The translations under genes and the position numbers were made by a program. From JBMZCV01 sp049613665 (lineage in GTDB: Bacteria > Bacteroidota > Bacteroidia > Chitinophagales > UBA2359), in contig JBMZCV010000034.1 of the NCBI GenBank assembly GCA_049613665.1, positions 1-35,553 on the forward strand: a DNA stretch of 35,553 nt. The letters are read 5' to 3'. Of the stretch, positions 22,026 to 31,278 are shown in pieces. Below the pieces are notes generated by a model. That model was not told where the DNA came from and did not search any database. It saw only the letters and a program-made list of their open reading frames with translations. Numbering within the stretch: the first letter of the stretch is position 1; each line of letters starts with the position of its first letter.

Positions 22026-25000
22026 ATGAGATATTTAATTTTATTCTCTTTTTTGTCATTACTAACAATATTTAGTTCAAATGCTCAAGAATTGAATATT
22101 ACACTTACTTTTCCAAATTCTGGCAATGATCGTTTGTCTGTTTGTGGTGGTGAGCGCTTAGTAAATCTTGATATAGAAAATATTAGCGGAGGAAGTTTGT
22201 CTGCGGTAAGTGCTGAATTTGACATTTCATCTATTCAGGGAATTGCTGCGACAAGTACGTTAAGCGGAGCTGCTGGAGCAACTATATCAGCATCATCTCC
22301 CAATCTTATTGTTGATTTGCCAGATATGACTGATGGCGAAATTATTTCTTTTGAGGTTGGTTTAGAGGCATTATGTGATGCTATACCTGCTGTTTTGGCA
22401 GGTGCTGCTACAAATTTTGATATTACTTTTAGCTTTGCAGAAGGCGATGGCACAGAAACAATTAATACAAATAATTTTGAAATTGTAAAGCCAGCCTTAT
22501 CAATTATAGGCGTATTGGGAAATAGTGGTGAGGCCAATATTTATGACGCTGCTTTTGGCGAACAAGCTACTATCGTTGCGAGTGTTGCTAATGCAGGCGA
22601 TGGCCCTTTAAGCGAATTTGTTTATTATGTAATCGATCATCCTAGCTTGGCTTTGGTAGATGTAGCAGTTGCTGGTACGTCTCTAACGGTTTTAGGAACA
22701 AGCGGAGATACGACTTTTGTTTTGGTAGATGCAGTTGCTATTGCTAATGCTGCACCAGGGCCACAAACAAACGATACAGGTTTATTTCAGTTTAATGAAA
22801 TCTTAGATATAGAAGTTACTTGGTTGGCAGATGGCTGTTTTGATGGAGATGGCCCAGATGCTGTTCATGGAGCACAATATGGTTGTACGGCTGACCCTAC
22901 TTTATCTTGTCCAGACGAGGAAGACGAAAGAACATATGGTGTACGATACGGTTTTTTTAGGCCTGAAGTGACGGCAGCTAGGGTAAGTACATTTTTGGAA
23001 GAACACCCTACTTGTTATGCTACCGATGAGCAAACTATTATTTATGAAATTACGAATTCGGGAACGGGTTTATTAACCGATTTGGTAGTAGATTTTGATC
23101 AACAAAGCACACCTAACGCAGCTTATGATTTTGAATATGCCTCGAGTTTGGCTGGGCCATATAGTGCTGTAACAAATTTTTCGCAACAAAATGCTGATTG
23201 GAATGATGGAGAAGAAACAGGTTGTTTGTCGCCTTTAGGCTATGAAGACATTGTTTTTACGATTACGGTAAACCTTGACCCTGGAGAGTCTATTTTTATC
23301 AGACATAATGCGATTGGTACTTGTAATTGTGAATCTGGTTGTGCTGTTGATACACAGTATGGAGGTATGTTAGATGATTTGACTTACTATGATGGTTGTG
23401 CTAAAGAGTATTTTGAAGATATTAATTTATATCGAGACAGTCAGTATGCTTCTTGGAATGTATTGCCTGAAAGTCCGATAGAATTACAATTTGGCGAACA
23501 ATATACTGCTACTTATAGTACGGAGTCTTTCCGAGTAGATTGGTGGTATGATGGAAATGATTTTAATGATTATCCGAGCGGTGCCAATTATTTATTTGAT
23601 GATTATCCAAACTCTTATGTAGAAGTAGTTTTTACATTATCAAATGGTTTAGACTTTTTGAATGGTGCAGGTGATGTGATTTGGCAAGATACTGAGGGCG
23701 ATATCGTAACGCCTTATTATATTGACTACACAGATAATCAAGGTGGCGATGATATTTTGACGATAAGATTTGATGGAAGCTTTGATGGAAATATTTTTAA
23801 TCCTTCAAAATCGCAAATTTTAATGAACTTTGAAACAGATTGTGCAGAGTTTGGAGCTGGTTGTGTGCATAATGCTACTATTTCGCAACAAACATTTTTT
23901 ACAACTGACCCTGCTTGTAATTGTTTGGAAACAATGAGTTGTGCTGAAACGATGAATTACATTGCCTTTTGTCCTGATGTGTGCGATTGTGTGGGTTTAA
24001 ACTTTGAACAGCTTGACTCTGAACGTCTTACTTTAGGAGAATCTGATAGTGACGATAATGGACAACCTGACAATGGCCCTTACAACACACCTTTTTTAGA
24101 AACAGACCGTTTTATTAAAGGCGATACTTTGCAATCTACACTATACGGAAAAATCACTACCGATGCGACTTATCCTTCTTGGGAATATGCTTTTGCTTCT
24201 ATTGATTTCGGGCATAGCGATATTTTGCCTTTAGGTGGAGAATTAACGATTTATGAAAATGGTGGAGCTACTTATACTTGTTCTTTATTGCAACAATTTT
24301 TTGATGGCACAAGTATTGTCACAAATATTAGCCCTCAAAACTTAATCGATTTAGGCTGTGGCTTGCCACCTGGTTTTTTATATGAAGATGGTGACTCTTT
24401 AGTTTTAACCTACCAATATCAAAATACAGAATATCAGGGAAGTGATGTTGTATTTGTTAATTATAATGCTGACTTTTGGGTTAGCGATGAGGATTATGGT
24501 GTTAGTCGGTTTTCTTGTGTTCCTAGAATAGGCAGATATACACAAGTAGGTACGCCTGTAAACTATGCACAAGTAGAAGACCAAGATTTTTCGGGCTGTG
24601 ATAGTCCAAGAGCTGACTTTTATTTTTGGCGAAGAATAGGTGGCGAAGATATTGATTATTTTCCTTACGAATATAGAGGCGATTTGCAATTTTTGACACA
24701 AGCTGTTTTTACCATCTCTGACCCTGCTATTTTGCTAAAAGAATTTCAAGTTAGAATTAGAAACAAAAACCTAAATGGCGACAACTTGGGCGAAGTCATT
24801 GGTAGTTTTCCAGACGACCCATTTTATATCTCTCCTGATGATCCTTTTGTAGTACAAAGTGGAACTACTTATACTGTAAATTTGCTGGATTATATGAACG
24901 CAAATTATGGTGGTTATCCAGATGTAGATGAAGGTTTTAGTGTGAATATTGAACCACAATACGGTGCATCATGTTCTACGCCTCCAGGAACTGACTTTAC

Positions 25001-28000
25001 AGTTGATTATGATTATCATTTTACTTTAGACCCAACAGTATTAGGTAGTGTGAGTCATACTCAATCTTATACAGACCAGCGTTATAACTTTGTTGGTGGT
25101 GCAACACTTGATATTCAAACTGCTGTAAGTACGCAAACCTTGCTGCATGATAATGCTTGCTTTATCTTTGATGTGGTAAATACAGGAAATAGCGATGCCA
25201 ATAATGTTTATGTAGCTTTTGATAGCCCAACAGGTGGAGTTACAGTAAATGAATTAGTGGAAAGCGGTACACCTGTCAGCGACAATTTGGGTATTTATGT
25301 TGTAGGAGACCTTCCAGAAGGAGATACCAAAACATTTGAATTGTGTGTAGGAGCAAATAATTGTAACACAGATAGTATCTTTATTTATGTAGGATATGAC
25401 TGTTTGACTTATCCTAGCAGTTTGACCGAAGCTTTATCTTCTGGTTGTGCCGAGCCAAAGCCGCTTTATGTAGAACCAACAGAAGCTGAATTAGGTATGG
25501 TGATTATGTCGCCTACGGCAGTTACAACAACGGATTTATGTACTGAAACCGAATATATCGTTCAGCTTTCAAGTACACTTGCAGGAGCATTAAATACCAT
25601 TAACTTTTTGTTTGATATGCCTTCTGGCCAAAATTATGTGCCAAATAGCTTTGAAATTGCTTATCCACCTCCATCAAGCGGAAACCCTGCTGATGCGACT
25701 TGGCAAGCTTCTGCAAATCCGACAATATGGTCTGGAAATGCCTACCAAATTATAGTTGATGACCAAGTAGCTGCCTTAGATGAGAATGGCTTGTTGGGTA
25801 CAACTAATATTGGTCAAAACTATATGTTTGTGCGGTTTCGTACTGATACTGATTGTAGCTATATTTCTGGTGGAGCAGTAAATTTTTATAGTTGGGCATA
25901 TAACTCTTGTGGAGGATTTGCAAACAATAGATTTTCGCCAGCCAATGCTATTGAAATTAATGGTGCTACTGAACCATTTTCATCTAACATTAGTTTAAAT
26001 ACAAATTTATTAAATCCTTGTTTGAATGAAACAACAGCCATTGATGTATCAATAGACCTATTGGGAGGCTCTCGAAATACTGCTGCTGGAGATTCTATTA
26101 GCCTTGTTTTGCCAGCAGGTATTACTTATAATGCCAATTCTATTCAAAATATTGGAAATGCTATTGCTACTGAACCTATCATTGAAAATATCAATGGCGA
26201 ACAATCTTTATATTTTCCTATTTTAGAAGATTTGGGTAGTGGAGATAATATTAGTTTCACTATTGATGTAACAGCTAATGATGCAGCTCAAAGATGTGCC
26301 GATTATAATGTAATAGGAAGAACATTTAGCACAGACCAAGCTTTATGCGTTGGCCAAAATTGTAGCTTTAGAGTATTATCCGACGAAGACCAAGCTATTA
26401 TTGGTTTTGTAAAACCTGATTTGAGTGTGAGCAATTTTAGTGCTACGGCAGTAGCCAATCCACCATCAAACGTAACTGTTGATTATACATTTGATGTAAC
26501 CAATGCAGGTGAGCCTATTCCAGTAGGCTACGATACCAATGTTGAAATTTATGCTGACCTTGATGAAGATGGAAACTTTTCGGCTGCTGACTTACTTTTA
26601 TTTACAGCTACAACTACTGACGCAATACCAACATCTGGCACAATTACTGTTTCAGGAACGGCTGATTCTCCGTCAGGATATGGCTGTCGAGTTTTTGCGG
26701 TTATCAACCCTACTGCAACTTGTGCTTGTGACGAAGACCAATCGTTTTTTACTTCAATTCCATTGGATATACCTATTCAAAATGATGTCTTTACCACTTG
26801 TTCTGATGCCTTATTGACAGGCGTTGGCCCAGAAGCTTTAGACAATGTGACTTACGAATGGTTGAGTGTAAATGGTTCTGATGTTGGAGCATTCATAGAC
26901 CCTCTTATCACACCAACTGATTTTCAATTTGCCAATGGAACAGGCAGCAATGTCACTTGGCAGTTTGCCCTCAAATCTACACAAAATAATACTTGTGCGA
27001 TTTATGACACTGTTCAAATTACGATATTACCCGAAAATATAGATAGCACAGAATTTTTGGTTTGTGATGGCTCGCCTTTTACACTAGCAGGCCCTAGCAA
27101 TGGTACAAACTTCGGTTGGGCACCTTCAGGGCCTTTAGATGACCCAACTAGCGCACAACCTACTGTAACAGGAGGTATTAGTAGTGATACGAGATTTGTA
27201 TTGACATACATTGATGAAATAGGCTGTAATGCTACTTATATCGCTAATACTATCGTAACGGCCTGTGCTGCTACTGGTGTTGGAGACACGATTTGGCTAG
27301 ATACCAATGCAGATGGTTTGCAAGACCCTGGAGAGCCAGGCATTGCAGGCGTAGTAGTATATCTATACAATGCGACGAATCCAAATACACCTATTTCGAG
27401 TACAGTAAGTAATCCAGATGGTTCTTATTTATTTGATATTATCCCTGCTGGAAATTATATTATCGGTTTTGACATACCATCGGCTTATGAAGCTACTTTG
27501 CAAAACGTGGGCGGAGATGATGGAATTGATAGTGATGCAGACCCAATTACAGGACTCACACAAGCAGTATATATTCCGAATGGCATATACGATTTAACCC
27601 TTGATTTGGGTTTGATTCCTTGTGATATTCCAATCAATGACTTGACAGATGAATTGTGTAGTTATGAAGCCACCAATGTAGATTTAACAACCTACGAAAG
27701 TGGTGTAACAACAGAAGCAGGTGCTTTTACTTGGTATTACGATGCTTTACTTATCAATAGTGTATTGACTCCTGATAATATTAGCGTTTCAGATGGCGAC
27801 ATATTTTATGTGGAGTTTGACCCAGATAACTCTAATTGTTTGTATGAAGCAAATATTCAGTTTACCGTCAATCAACCTACACCAGTAGCTACTGCTTCCA
27901 ATACAATTTGCGAGGGAGATGTATTGATGCTAAGTAGCGATGATGGATTTACGAGTTATAGCTGGACAGGGCCAAATAGCTTTGCTTCAAACTTGCAAAA

Positions 28001-28403
28001 TCCAACGATTCCTAATGCAACAGCAGCAGTAAATGGTGCTTACACATTAGTAGTGACAGATGCAAATGCTTGTACAAGCCAAAGTTTGTTAAATGTTTCA
28101 CTATTAGCATTTCCAGACCTAACAGCTACTGCCAATGCAACACCTACTAATATAGAAACATGTTTGGCGACCGATATTATACTAAATAGTGATGATGGAT
28201 TTGCAAGCTACAGTTGGGCAGGGCCAAATGGCTTTACTTCAAACCTTCAAAGTCCAACACTTATTAATGTAGATCCTTCGCAAACAGGAACTTACACGGT
28301 TACAGCGACTAATATTTACAATTGTACAGTACAAAGCGAGGTATTTATAAAAATCATACCTATCAAATGTATGCGAGTAAATGGAAATGTTATTCAGAAT
28401 TAG
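22026..28403 (+). CDS. Giant exported surface protein with repeat, SdrD-B-like and Ig-like domains
   Basis: A 2125-residue exported protein from ATG 22026 (signal MRYLILFSFLSLLTIFSSNA, then QELN); the TTG at 21990 would bury the signal behind 12 residues. Residues about 20-1450 are many beta-rich, Asp/Gly/Asn-rich segments of the conserved-repeat/DUF11 kind with paired Cys, including Asp runs (SDSDDNGQPDNG near 670). About 1460-1590 resembles CARDB. About 1750-1862 is a SdrD B-like, Ca-binding domain (VGDTIWLDTNADGLQDPGEP, DGSYLFDIIPAGNY). About 1950-2125 holds two Ig-like copies with YSWTGPNSF / YSWAGPNGF. The protein ends abruptly in VNGNVIQN with no T9SS type A or type B sorting domain. 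A terminator follows about 70 bp later. Likely adhesin or sheath-like surface protein. Confidence 0.8.
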   Translation: MRYLILFSFLSLLTIFSSNAQELNITLTFPNSGNDRLSVCGGERLVNLDIENISGGSLSAVSAEFDISSIQGIAATSTLSGAAGATISASSPNLIVDLPDMTDGEIISFEVGLEALCDAIPAVLAGAATNFDITFSFAEGDGTETINTNNFEIVKPALSIIGVLGNSGEANIYDAAFGEQATIVASVANAGDGPLSEFVYYVIDHPSLALVDVAVAGTSLTVLGTSGDTTFVLVDAVAIANAAPGPQTNDTGLFQFNEILDIEVTWLADGCFDGDGPDAVHGAQYGCTADPTLSCPDEEDERTYGVRYGFFRPEVTAARVSTFLEEHPTCYATDEQTIIYEITNSGTGLLTDLVVDFDQQSTPNAAYDFEYASSLAGPYSAVTNFSQQNADWNDGEETGCLSPLGYEDIVFTITVNLDPGESIFIRHNAIGTCNCESGCAVDTQYGGMLDDLTYYDGCAKEYFEDINLYRDSQYASWNVLPESPIELQFGEQYTATYSTESFRVDWWYDGNDFNDYPSGANYLFDDYPNSYVEVVFTLSNGLDFLNGAGDVIWQDTEGDIVTPYYIDYTDNQGGDDILTIRFDGSFDGNIFNPSKSQILMNFETDCAEFGAGCVHNATISQQTFFTTDPACNCLETMSCAETMNYIAFCPDVCDCVGLNFEQLDSERLTLGESDSDDNGQPDNGPYNTPFLETDRFIKGDTLQSTLYGKITTDATYPSWEYAFASIDFGHSDILPLGGELTIYENGGATYTCSLLQQFFDGTSIVTNISPQNLIDLGCGLPPGFLYEDGDSLVLTYQYQNTEYQGSDVVFVNYNADFWVSDEDYGVSRFSCVPRIGRYTQVGTPVNYAQVEDQDFSGCDSPRADFYFWRRIGGEDIDYFPYEYRGDLQFLTQAVFTISDPAILLKEFQVRIRNKNLNGDNLGEVIGSFPDDPFYISPDDPFVVQSGTTYTVNLLDYMNANYGGYPDVDEGFSVNIEPQYGASCSTPPGTDFTVDYDYHFTLDPTVLGSVSHTQSYTDQRYNFVGGATLDIQTAVSTQTLLHDNACFIFDVVNTGNSDANNVYVAFDSPTGGVTVNELVESGTPVSDNLGIYVVGDLPEGDTKTFELCVGANNCNTDSIFIYVGYDCLTYPSSLTEALSSGCAEPKPLYVEPTEAELGMVIMSPTAVTTTDLCTETEYIVQLSSTLAGALNTINFLFDMPSGQNYVPNSFEIAYPPPSSGNPADATWQASANPTIWSGNAYQIIVDDQVAALDENGLLGTTNIGQNYMFVRFRTDTDCSYISGGAVNFYSWAYNSCGGFANNRFSPANAIEINGATEPFSSNISLNTNLLNPCLNETTAIDVSIDLLGGSRNTAAGDSISLVLPAGITYNANSIQNIGNAIATEPIIENINGEQSLYFPILEDLGSGDNISFTIDVTANDAAQRCADYNVIGRTFSTDQALCVGQNCSFRVLSDEDQAIIGFVKPDLSVSNFSATAVANPPSNVTVDYTFDVTNAGEPIPVGYDTNVEIYADLDEDGNFSAADLLLFTATTTDAIPTSGTITVSGTADSPSGYGCRVFAVINPTATCACDEDQSFFTSIPLDIPIQNDVFTTCSDALLTGVGPEALDNVTYEWLSVNGSDVGAFIDPLITPTDFQFANGTGSNVTWQFALKSTQNNTCAIYDTVQITILPENIDSTEFLVCDGSPFTLAGPSNGTNFGWAPSGPLDDPTSAQPTVTGGISSDTRFVLTYIDEIGCNATYIANTIVTACAATGVGDTIWLDTNADGLQDPGEPGIAGVVVYLYNATNPNTPISSTVSNPDGSYLFDIIPAGNYIIGFDIPSAYEATLQNVGGDDGIDSDADPITGLTQAVYIPNGIYDLTLDLGLIPCDIPINDLTDELCSYEATNVDLTTYESGVTTEAGAFTWYYDALLINSVLTPDNISVSDGDIFYVEFDPDNSNCLYEANIQFTVNQPTPVATASNTICEGDVLMLSSDDGFTSYSWTGPNSFASNLQNPTIPNATAAVNGAYTLVVTDANACTSQSLLNVSLLAFPDLTATANATPTNIETCLATDIILNSDDGFASYSWAGPNGFTSNLQSPTLINVDPSQTGTYTVTATNIYNCTVQSEVFIKIIPIKCMRVNGNVIQN
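27933..28258 (+). repeat. Direct repeat encoding two Ig-like domains
   Basis: Two segments (27933-28006 and 28185-28258) are recognisably duplicated at DNA level with a 252-bp period (84 codons): GATGATGGATTT, then AGCTGGACAGGGCCAAATAG versus AGTTGGGCAGGGCCAAATGG, and TCAAACTTGCAAAATCCAAC versus TCAAACCTTCAAAGTCCAAC. It indicates a recent tandem domain duplication near the 3' end of the giant gene. Confidence 0.75.
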
Positions 28404-28472
28404 ACAATGAGTATAAAACTTAAATAACCCCTTCAAAAAACAACTAATTACTTATTAGTTACTTATTACCTC

Positions 28473-28511
28473 ACCTAGAACAAAATATTGCATTTTGTTT
28501 TAGGTTTTTTT
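28473..28511 (+). terminator. Terminator of the giant surface-protein gene
   Basis: ACCTAGAACAAAAT and ATTTTGTTTTAGGT pair (one G-U) around a 5-nt loop, followed by seven T. Confidence 0.8.
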
Positions 28512-28591
28512 ATATTTACCTTTCACTAAAAAAAAATGGCTAATTGTTTAGATATAAACTTTTGAAATAAAAAATAAGACTACTTTCTTTA

Positions 28592-28752
28592 GAGGCTGTT
28601 TAAATTCTATCCTTTGGCTTAAAAAAAGCATCTTTTCCGCCCAAATTTTCCCTTTTTTTCGAGCCGTAGCGGTGCTATGCCACTCAAAAAAGTATCAATT
28701 TGAACAAAAAATCTAGCTTTTTCAGCATCAAAAACAAAATTTAAACAGCCTC
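28592..28752. mobile_element. Complete MITE with 15-bp inverted repeats and TTA duplication
   Basis: GAGGCTGTTTAAATT at the left and its perfect complement AATTTAAACAGCCTC at the right bound 161 bp without a gene; TTA occurs directly on both sides (28589-28591 and 28753-28755), as expected of a 3-bp target duplication. Short duplications of the TNA type and similar ends are known in IS5-superfamily elements, so a parent of that kind is inferred. Deleted relatives lie at 2369-2433 and 10577-10612. The interior carries a CTATCCTTTGGCTT segment and a TTTTTCAGCATCAAAAAC segment. Confidence 0.8.
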
Positions 28753-28800
28753 TTAGAGTTTATTCACAAAATTTTAGATAAGAAAAAATAGAAAAATAAG

Positions 28801-28831
28801 GTGGTAAGCACTTTCAAAATGCCTACTACCT
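28801..28831 (+). other. Unassigned hairpin upstream of scpA
   Basis: GGTGGTAAGCA and TGCCTACTACC pair over 11 positions, two of them G-U/A-C-type exceptions, with a 9-nt loop. It is followed by TCGTTTT, too short for a convincing terminator. It lies 320 bp before the scpA start and about 45 bp past the MITE. Confidence 0.35.
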
Positions 28832-29084
28832 CGTTTTACGACAAAATTTGCTAAAATTATGCAAATGTAATATTCGCATTTATCCAATCATGTTTTTATT
28901 TTCATGTACGCTTTTTTTGTGAATAATGTCTTTTTTATACAAAACTATTATTCGTACCATTCTGAAGCGAAAAACAACAACAATATAAGTGAAAGTAGTT
29001 ATTTTTTAGCCAAAAACTGCTACTACTACATAATTATTAAAAAAATCTATACATATAAAAATGCTTTTCAAGATTTGCATTTAT

Positions 29085-29092
29085 TATATTTG
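29085..29092 (+). promoter_or_regulatory. Minus-7 box of scpA
   Basis: TATATTTG fits TAnnTTTG, 27 bp before the preferred scpA start; a clear -33 TTG is absent. Its place inside the longer open frame supports the downstream start. Confidence 0.5.
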
Positions 29093-29119
29093 CACTTCGC
29101 AAAAAAATATATAATAGAT

Positions 29120-29878
29120 TTGACTTACAAAATAAAACTACCACAATTTGAAGGGCCATTCGATTTGCTGCTCTTTTTTATTGAACGTGACGAAATAGAC
29201 ATCCATGATATTCCGATTGCTCAACTAACCAATGAGTTTTTGGAATATATGCATAAGCTTGAAATGCTCAATATCGATTTGGCCAGCGAATTTATTTTAG
29301 TAGCAGCTAGTTTGATGCGTATAAAAGCCAAAATGCTTTTGCCACGAAAAGAACTCAATGAAGCAGGAGAAGAAATAGACCCTCGTGAAGAGCTAGTCGA
29401 GAAGTTGTTGGAATACAAAAAATTTAAAAAAGTAGTAAAACAATTGGCCAACTTAGAAGAAAAAAGGCTCGAAAAAATAGAACGTGGATATGCGTTGGAA
29501 GAATCAAAATATATCGGTAAGAAATATAATACAGAATTAGAACTAGAATCATTGAACCTTTTTAAGTTATTGCAAGTTTTTCATAAGGTAATGAATAGGT
29601 TTGAAAACAAAAAACAAAAGACACACTTTTCAGTTGTTCGACATCCTTATACTATCAAACAGCAAAAAAGTTTTTTTCAAGCATTTATGTTTGAAAGAAA
29701 ACAAGCAACTTTTGAAGCAATTTTTAGCGATTGCGACAACAAAGTTATGGCAATTTTTCGTTTTTTAGCCTTACTTGAACTTACACAGGAACAAAAGTTT
29801 GTAATTCATCTTGGCTTAGGCTTCAATAATTTTTGGCTCACGAAATATGAAACAGAAATTGCAAAAACAATAGAATAA
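29120..29878 (+). CDS. scpA: Segregation and condensation protein A
   Basis: ScpA, the kleisin subunit that bridges SMC heads and binds ScpB in the bacterial condensin, acting on the nucleoid. From TTG 29120 the protein starts MTYKIKLPQFEGPFDLLLFF, the standard ScpA opening, then IERDEIDIHDIPIAQLTNEF and LASEFILVAASLMRIKAKML PRKEL-type helices; the C-terminal winged-helix part (about 200-252) ends GFNNFWLTKYETE. The length of 252 residues is typical. The longer frame from ATG 28904 would add 72 Tyr/Asn-rich residues and cross a promoter box. scpB and smc are not in the window. The family call is firm; the TTG start is the best choice but unproven. Confidence 0.9.
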   Translation: MTYKIKLPQFEGPFDLLLFFIERDEIDIHDIPIAQLTNEFLEYMHKLEMLNIDLASEFILVAASLMRIKAKMLLPRKELNEAGEEIDPREELVEKLLEYKKFKKVVKQLANLEEKRLEKIERGYALEESKYIGKKYNTELELESLNLFKLLQVFHKVMNRFENKKQKTHFSVVRHPYTIKQQKSFFQAFMFERKQATFEAIFSDCDNKVMAIFRFLALLELTQEQKFVIHLGLGFNNFWLTKYETEIAKTIE

Positions 29879-30058
29879 AAAATAACTATTCGGCCATAAG
29901 CTTTTGAGATAAAAAATAAAATAGACATTTTTTAGCCAAAATTGCTAGTGCTGAACAGCTATAAATAAACAAACAATACTACACTTAGTAACAACTCAAA
30001 TCAATAAGTTATTCTTTGAACGGTACTAAGCACTCGAAAAAACGAAAGCACTTAAAAT

Positions 30059-31141
30059 ATGTCAACACCCTCAGCATCAAATATATTAAAAAGCCTTAGC
30101 CCAACTCGCATCATTTTGCCCATACTTATTGGTTTGAGCGTCGTTTCGTATTTAGTCATCAAAGACTTTGATTCCGAAACATTTAGCTCTATCGAATGGA
30201 CTACCTCCAGCTTAGGTTGGATATTCATGGCTTTACTCCTAATGTTTGCTCGTCATTTCGCAATGATGTATCGCATTCGCCGCCTTACCGACAATCAGTT
30301 GAGCTGGTGGCAAAGTTTCGATGTAATTGCCTTGTGGGAATTTGGTTCAGCCGCAACACCTTCTACTATTGGCGGCACAGCAGTTGCTCTTTTTCTGCTT
30401 ACCAAAGAAAAAATTAAAGCTGGTGAAACTATCTCTACTGTTATGTTTATGGTTTTGTTAGATAGTCTCTTTTTTATACTTGCCGTACCTTTACTTTGGA
30501 TTGTTATCGGCAGTAATTTATTTCCTTCTTGCGAATCCCTAAAATTGAGCTATGGTTTATCTGCTTCGCTTTTTTTAGGCTATTTAGTCATGCTCACTTA
30601 TACCATAGCTATTTTTTATGGACTGCTCATCAACCCTCGTAGTTTCAAATGGTTGATTATTAAAATGGCACGCTTTCCACTTTTCAAACGCTGGCGAAAA
30701 GACGCTTTGAAAACAGGCAATGATATGATGCTGGCAGCAGAAGGCATTAGAAAAAAAGGAAAAAATTATTGGTTAGCAGGCATTTTTTCGACTATTGCGA
30801 TATGGTCTATTCGTTTTTTGATTCTAAACTTTGTGCTGACCGCTCTTATTCCTGTTGCAGAACAACTTGTTTTGTTTGGCCGTCAATTTCTAATGTATGT
30901 TTTGATGCTACTTGCACCAACTCCTGGAGGTAGTGGTATTGCAGAAGGAATTTATCCAAACATTTTATGCGACTTTTTCTTAAAAGCAGATGGTTCTGTC
31001 AATAAAAGTTTTGCGGCTTTCACATCTGGAATATGGCGTTTGATTACTTATTATCCATACCTTATTTTAGGCGTTTTGGTATTGCCTGCATGGTTGCGTA
31101 GAGTTTTTGGTCAGAATGTAAAAGAAATTGAAGTAAAATAA
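30059..31141 (+). CDS. YbhN/LPG-synthase-TM family membrane protein
   Basis: A 360-residue integral membrane protein of the lysylphosphatidylglycerol-synthase transmembrane (UPF0104, YbhN/AglD) family, with about eight spans. Family signatures are the WWQSFDVIALWEFGSAATPS segment followed by IGGTAVALFLLTKEK, and APTPGGSGIAEGIY in the C-terminal half. It lacks the soluble C-terminal aminoacyl-transferase domain of MprF, so it is not a full MprF; such stand-alone proteins are thought to move or modify lipids (flippase-like). The start is ATG at 30059. It is followed by a strong terminator shared with the convergent LysM gene. Confidence 0.85.
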   Translation: MSTPSASNILKSLSPTRIILPILIGLSVVSYLVIKDFDSETFSSIEWTTSSLGWIFMALLLMFARHFAMMYRIRRLTDNQLSWWQSFDVIALWEFGSAATPSTIGGTAVALFLLTKEKIKAGETISTVMFMVLLDSLFFILAVPLLWIVIGSNLFPSCESLKLSYGLSASLFLGYLVMLTYTIAIFYGLLINPRSFKWLIIKMARFPLFKRWRKDALKTGNDMMLAAEGIRKKGKNYWLAGIFSTIAIWSIRFLILNFVLTALIPVAEQLVLFGRQFLMYVLMLLAPTPGGSGIAEGIYPNILCDFFLKADGSVNKSFAAFTSGIWRLITYYPYLILGVLVLPAWLRRVFGQNVKEIEVK

Positions 31142-31189
31142 AAAAAAACGCCAAAGTTGCTAGTTTTAAGCAACTTTGGCGTTTTTTTT
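31141..31189. terminator. Bidirectional terminator
   Basis: AAAAACGCCAAAGTTGCT and AGCAACTTTGGCGTTTTT form a perfect 18-bp stem around a 7-8 nt loop, with A-run before and T-run after, between convergent genes. Confidence 0.9.
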
Positions 31190-31226
31190 AAATAATTAAA
31201 CAAAATGTATATTACAAATTATAGGA

Positions 31227-31255
31227 ACTAATACGCTGAAAATCAAGGTATTAGT
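31227..31255. repeat. Isolated stem-loop core of the 100-bp repeat
   Basis: ACTAATACGCTGAAAATCAA, then GGTATTAGT, matches the central stem-loop of copy 2 (CTAACACGCTGAACATCAAT, then GCGTTAG). The palindrome end is missing. Confidence 0.45.
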
Positions 31256-31278
31256 ACAATTTGTACTACTATTTAAAT

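Larger units (their letters stand above)
28404..29119. other. Intergenic region giant gene / scpA
   Basis: Contains the giant-gene terminator (28473-28511), a complete MITE (28592-28752), an unexplained hairpin (28801-28831) and the scpA -7 box (29085-29092). An open frame from ATG 28904 is in phase with scpA, but its first 72 codons cross the promoter box and are low-complexity; I treat them as non-coding. Confidence 0.6.

Noticed and set aside
27270..28436. Frameshift hiding a T9SS sorting domain after the giant gene
   Set aside because: The remaining bases before the terminator are too few (about 70) to encode one in any frame.
28904..29119. N-terminal extension of scpA
   Set aside because: Contains a likely promoter box, is Tyr/Asn low-complexity and does not belong to the ScpA family.
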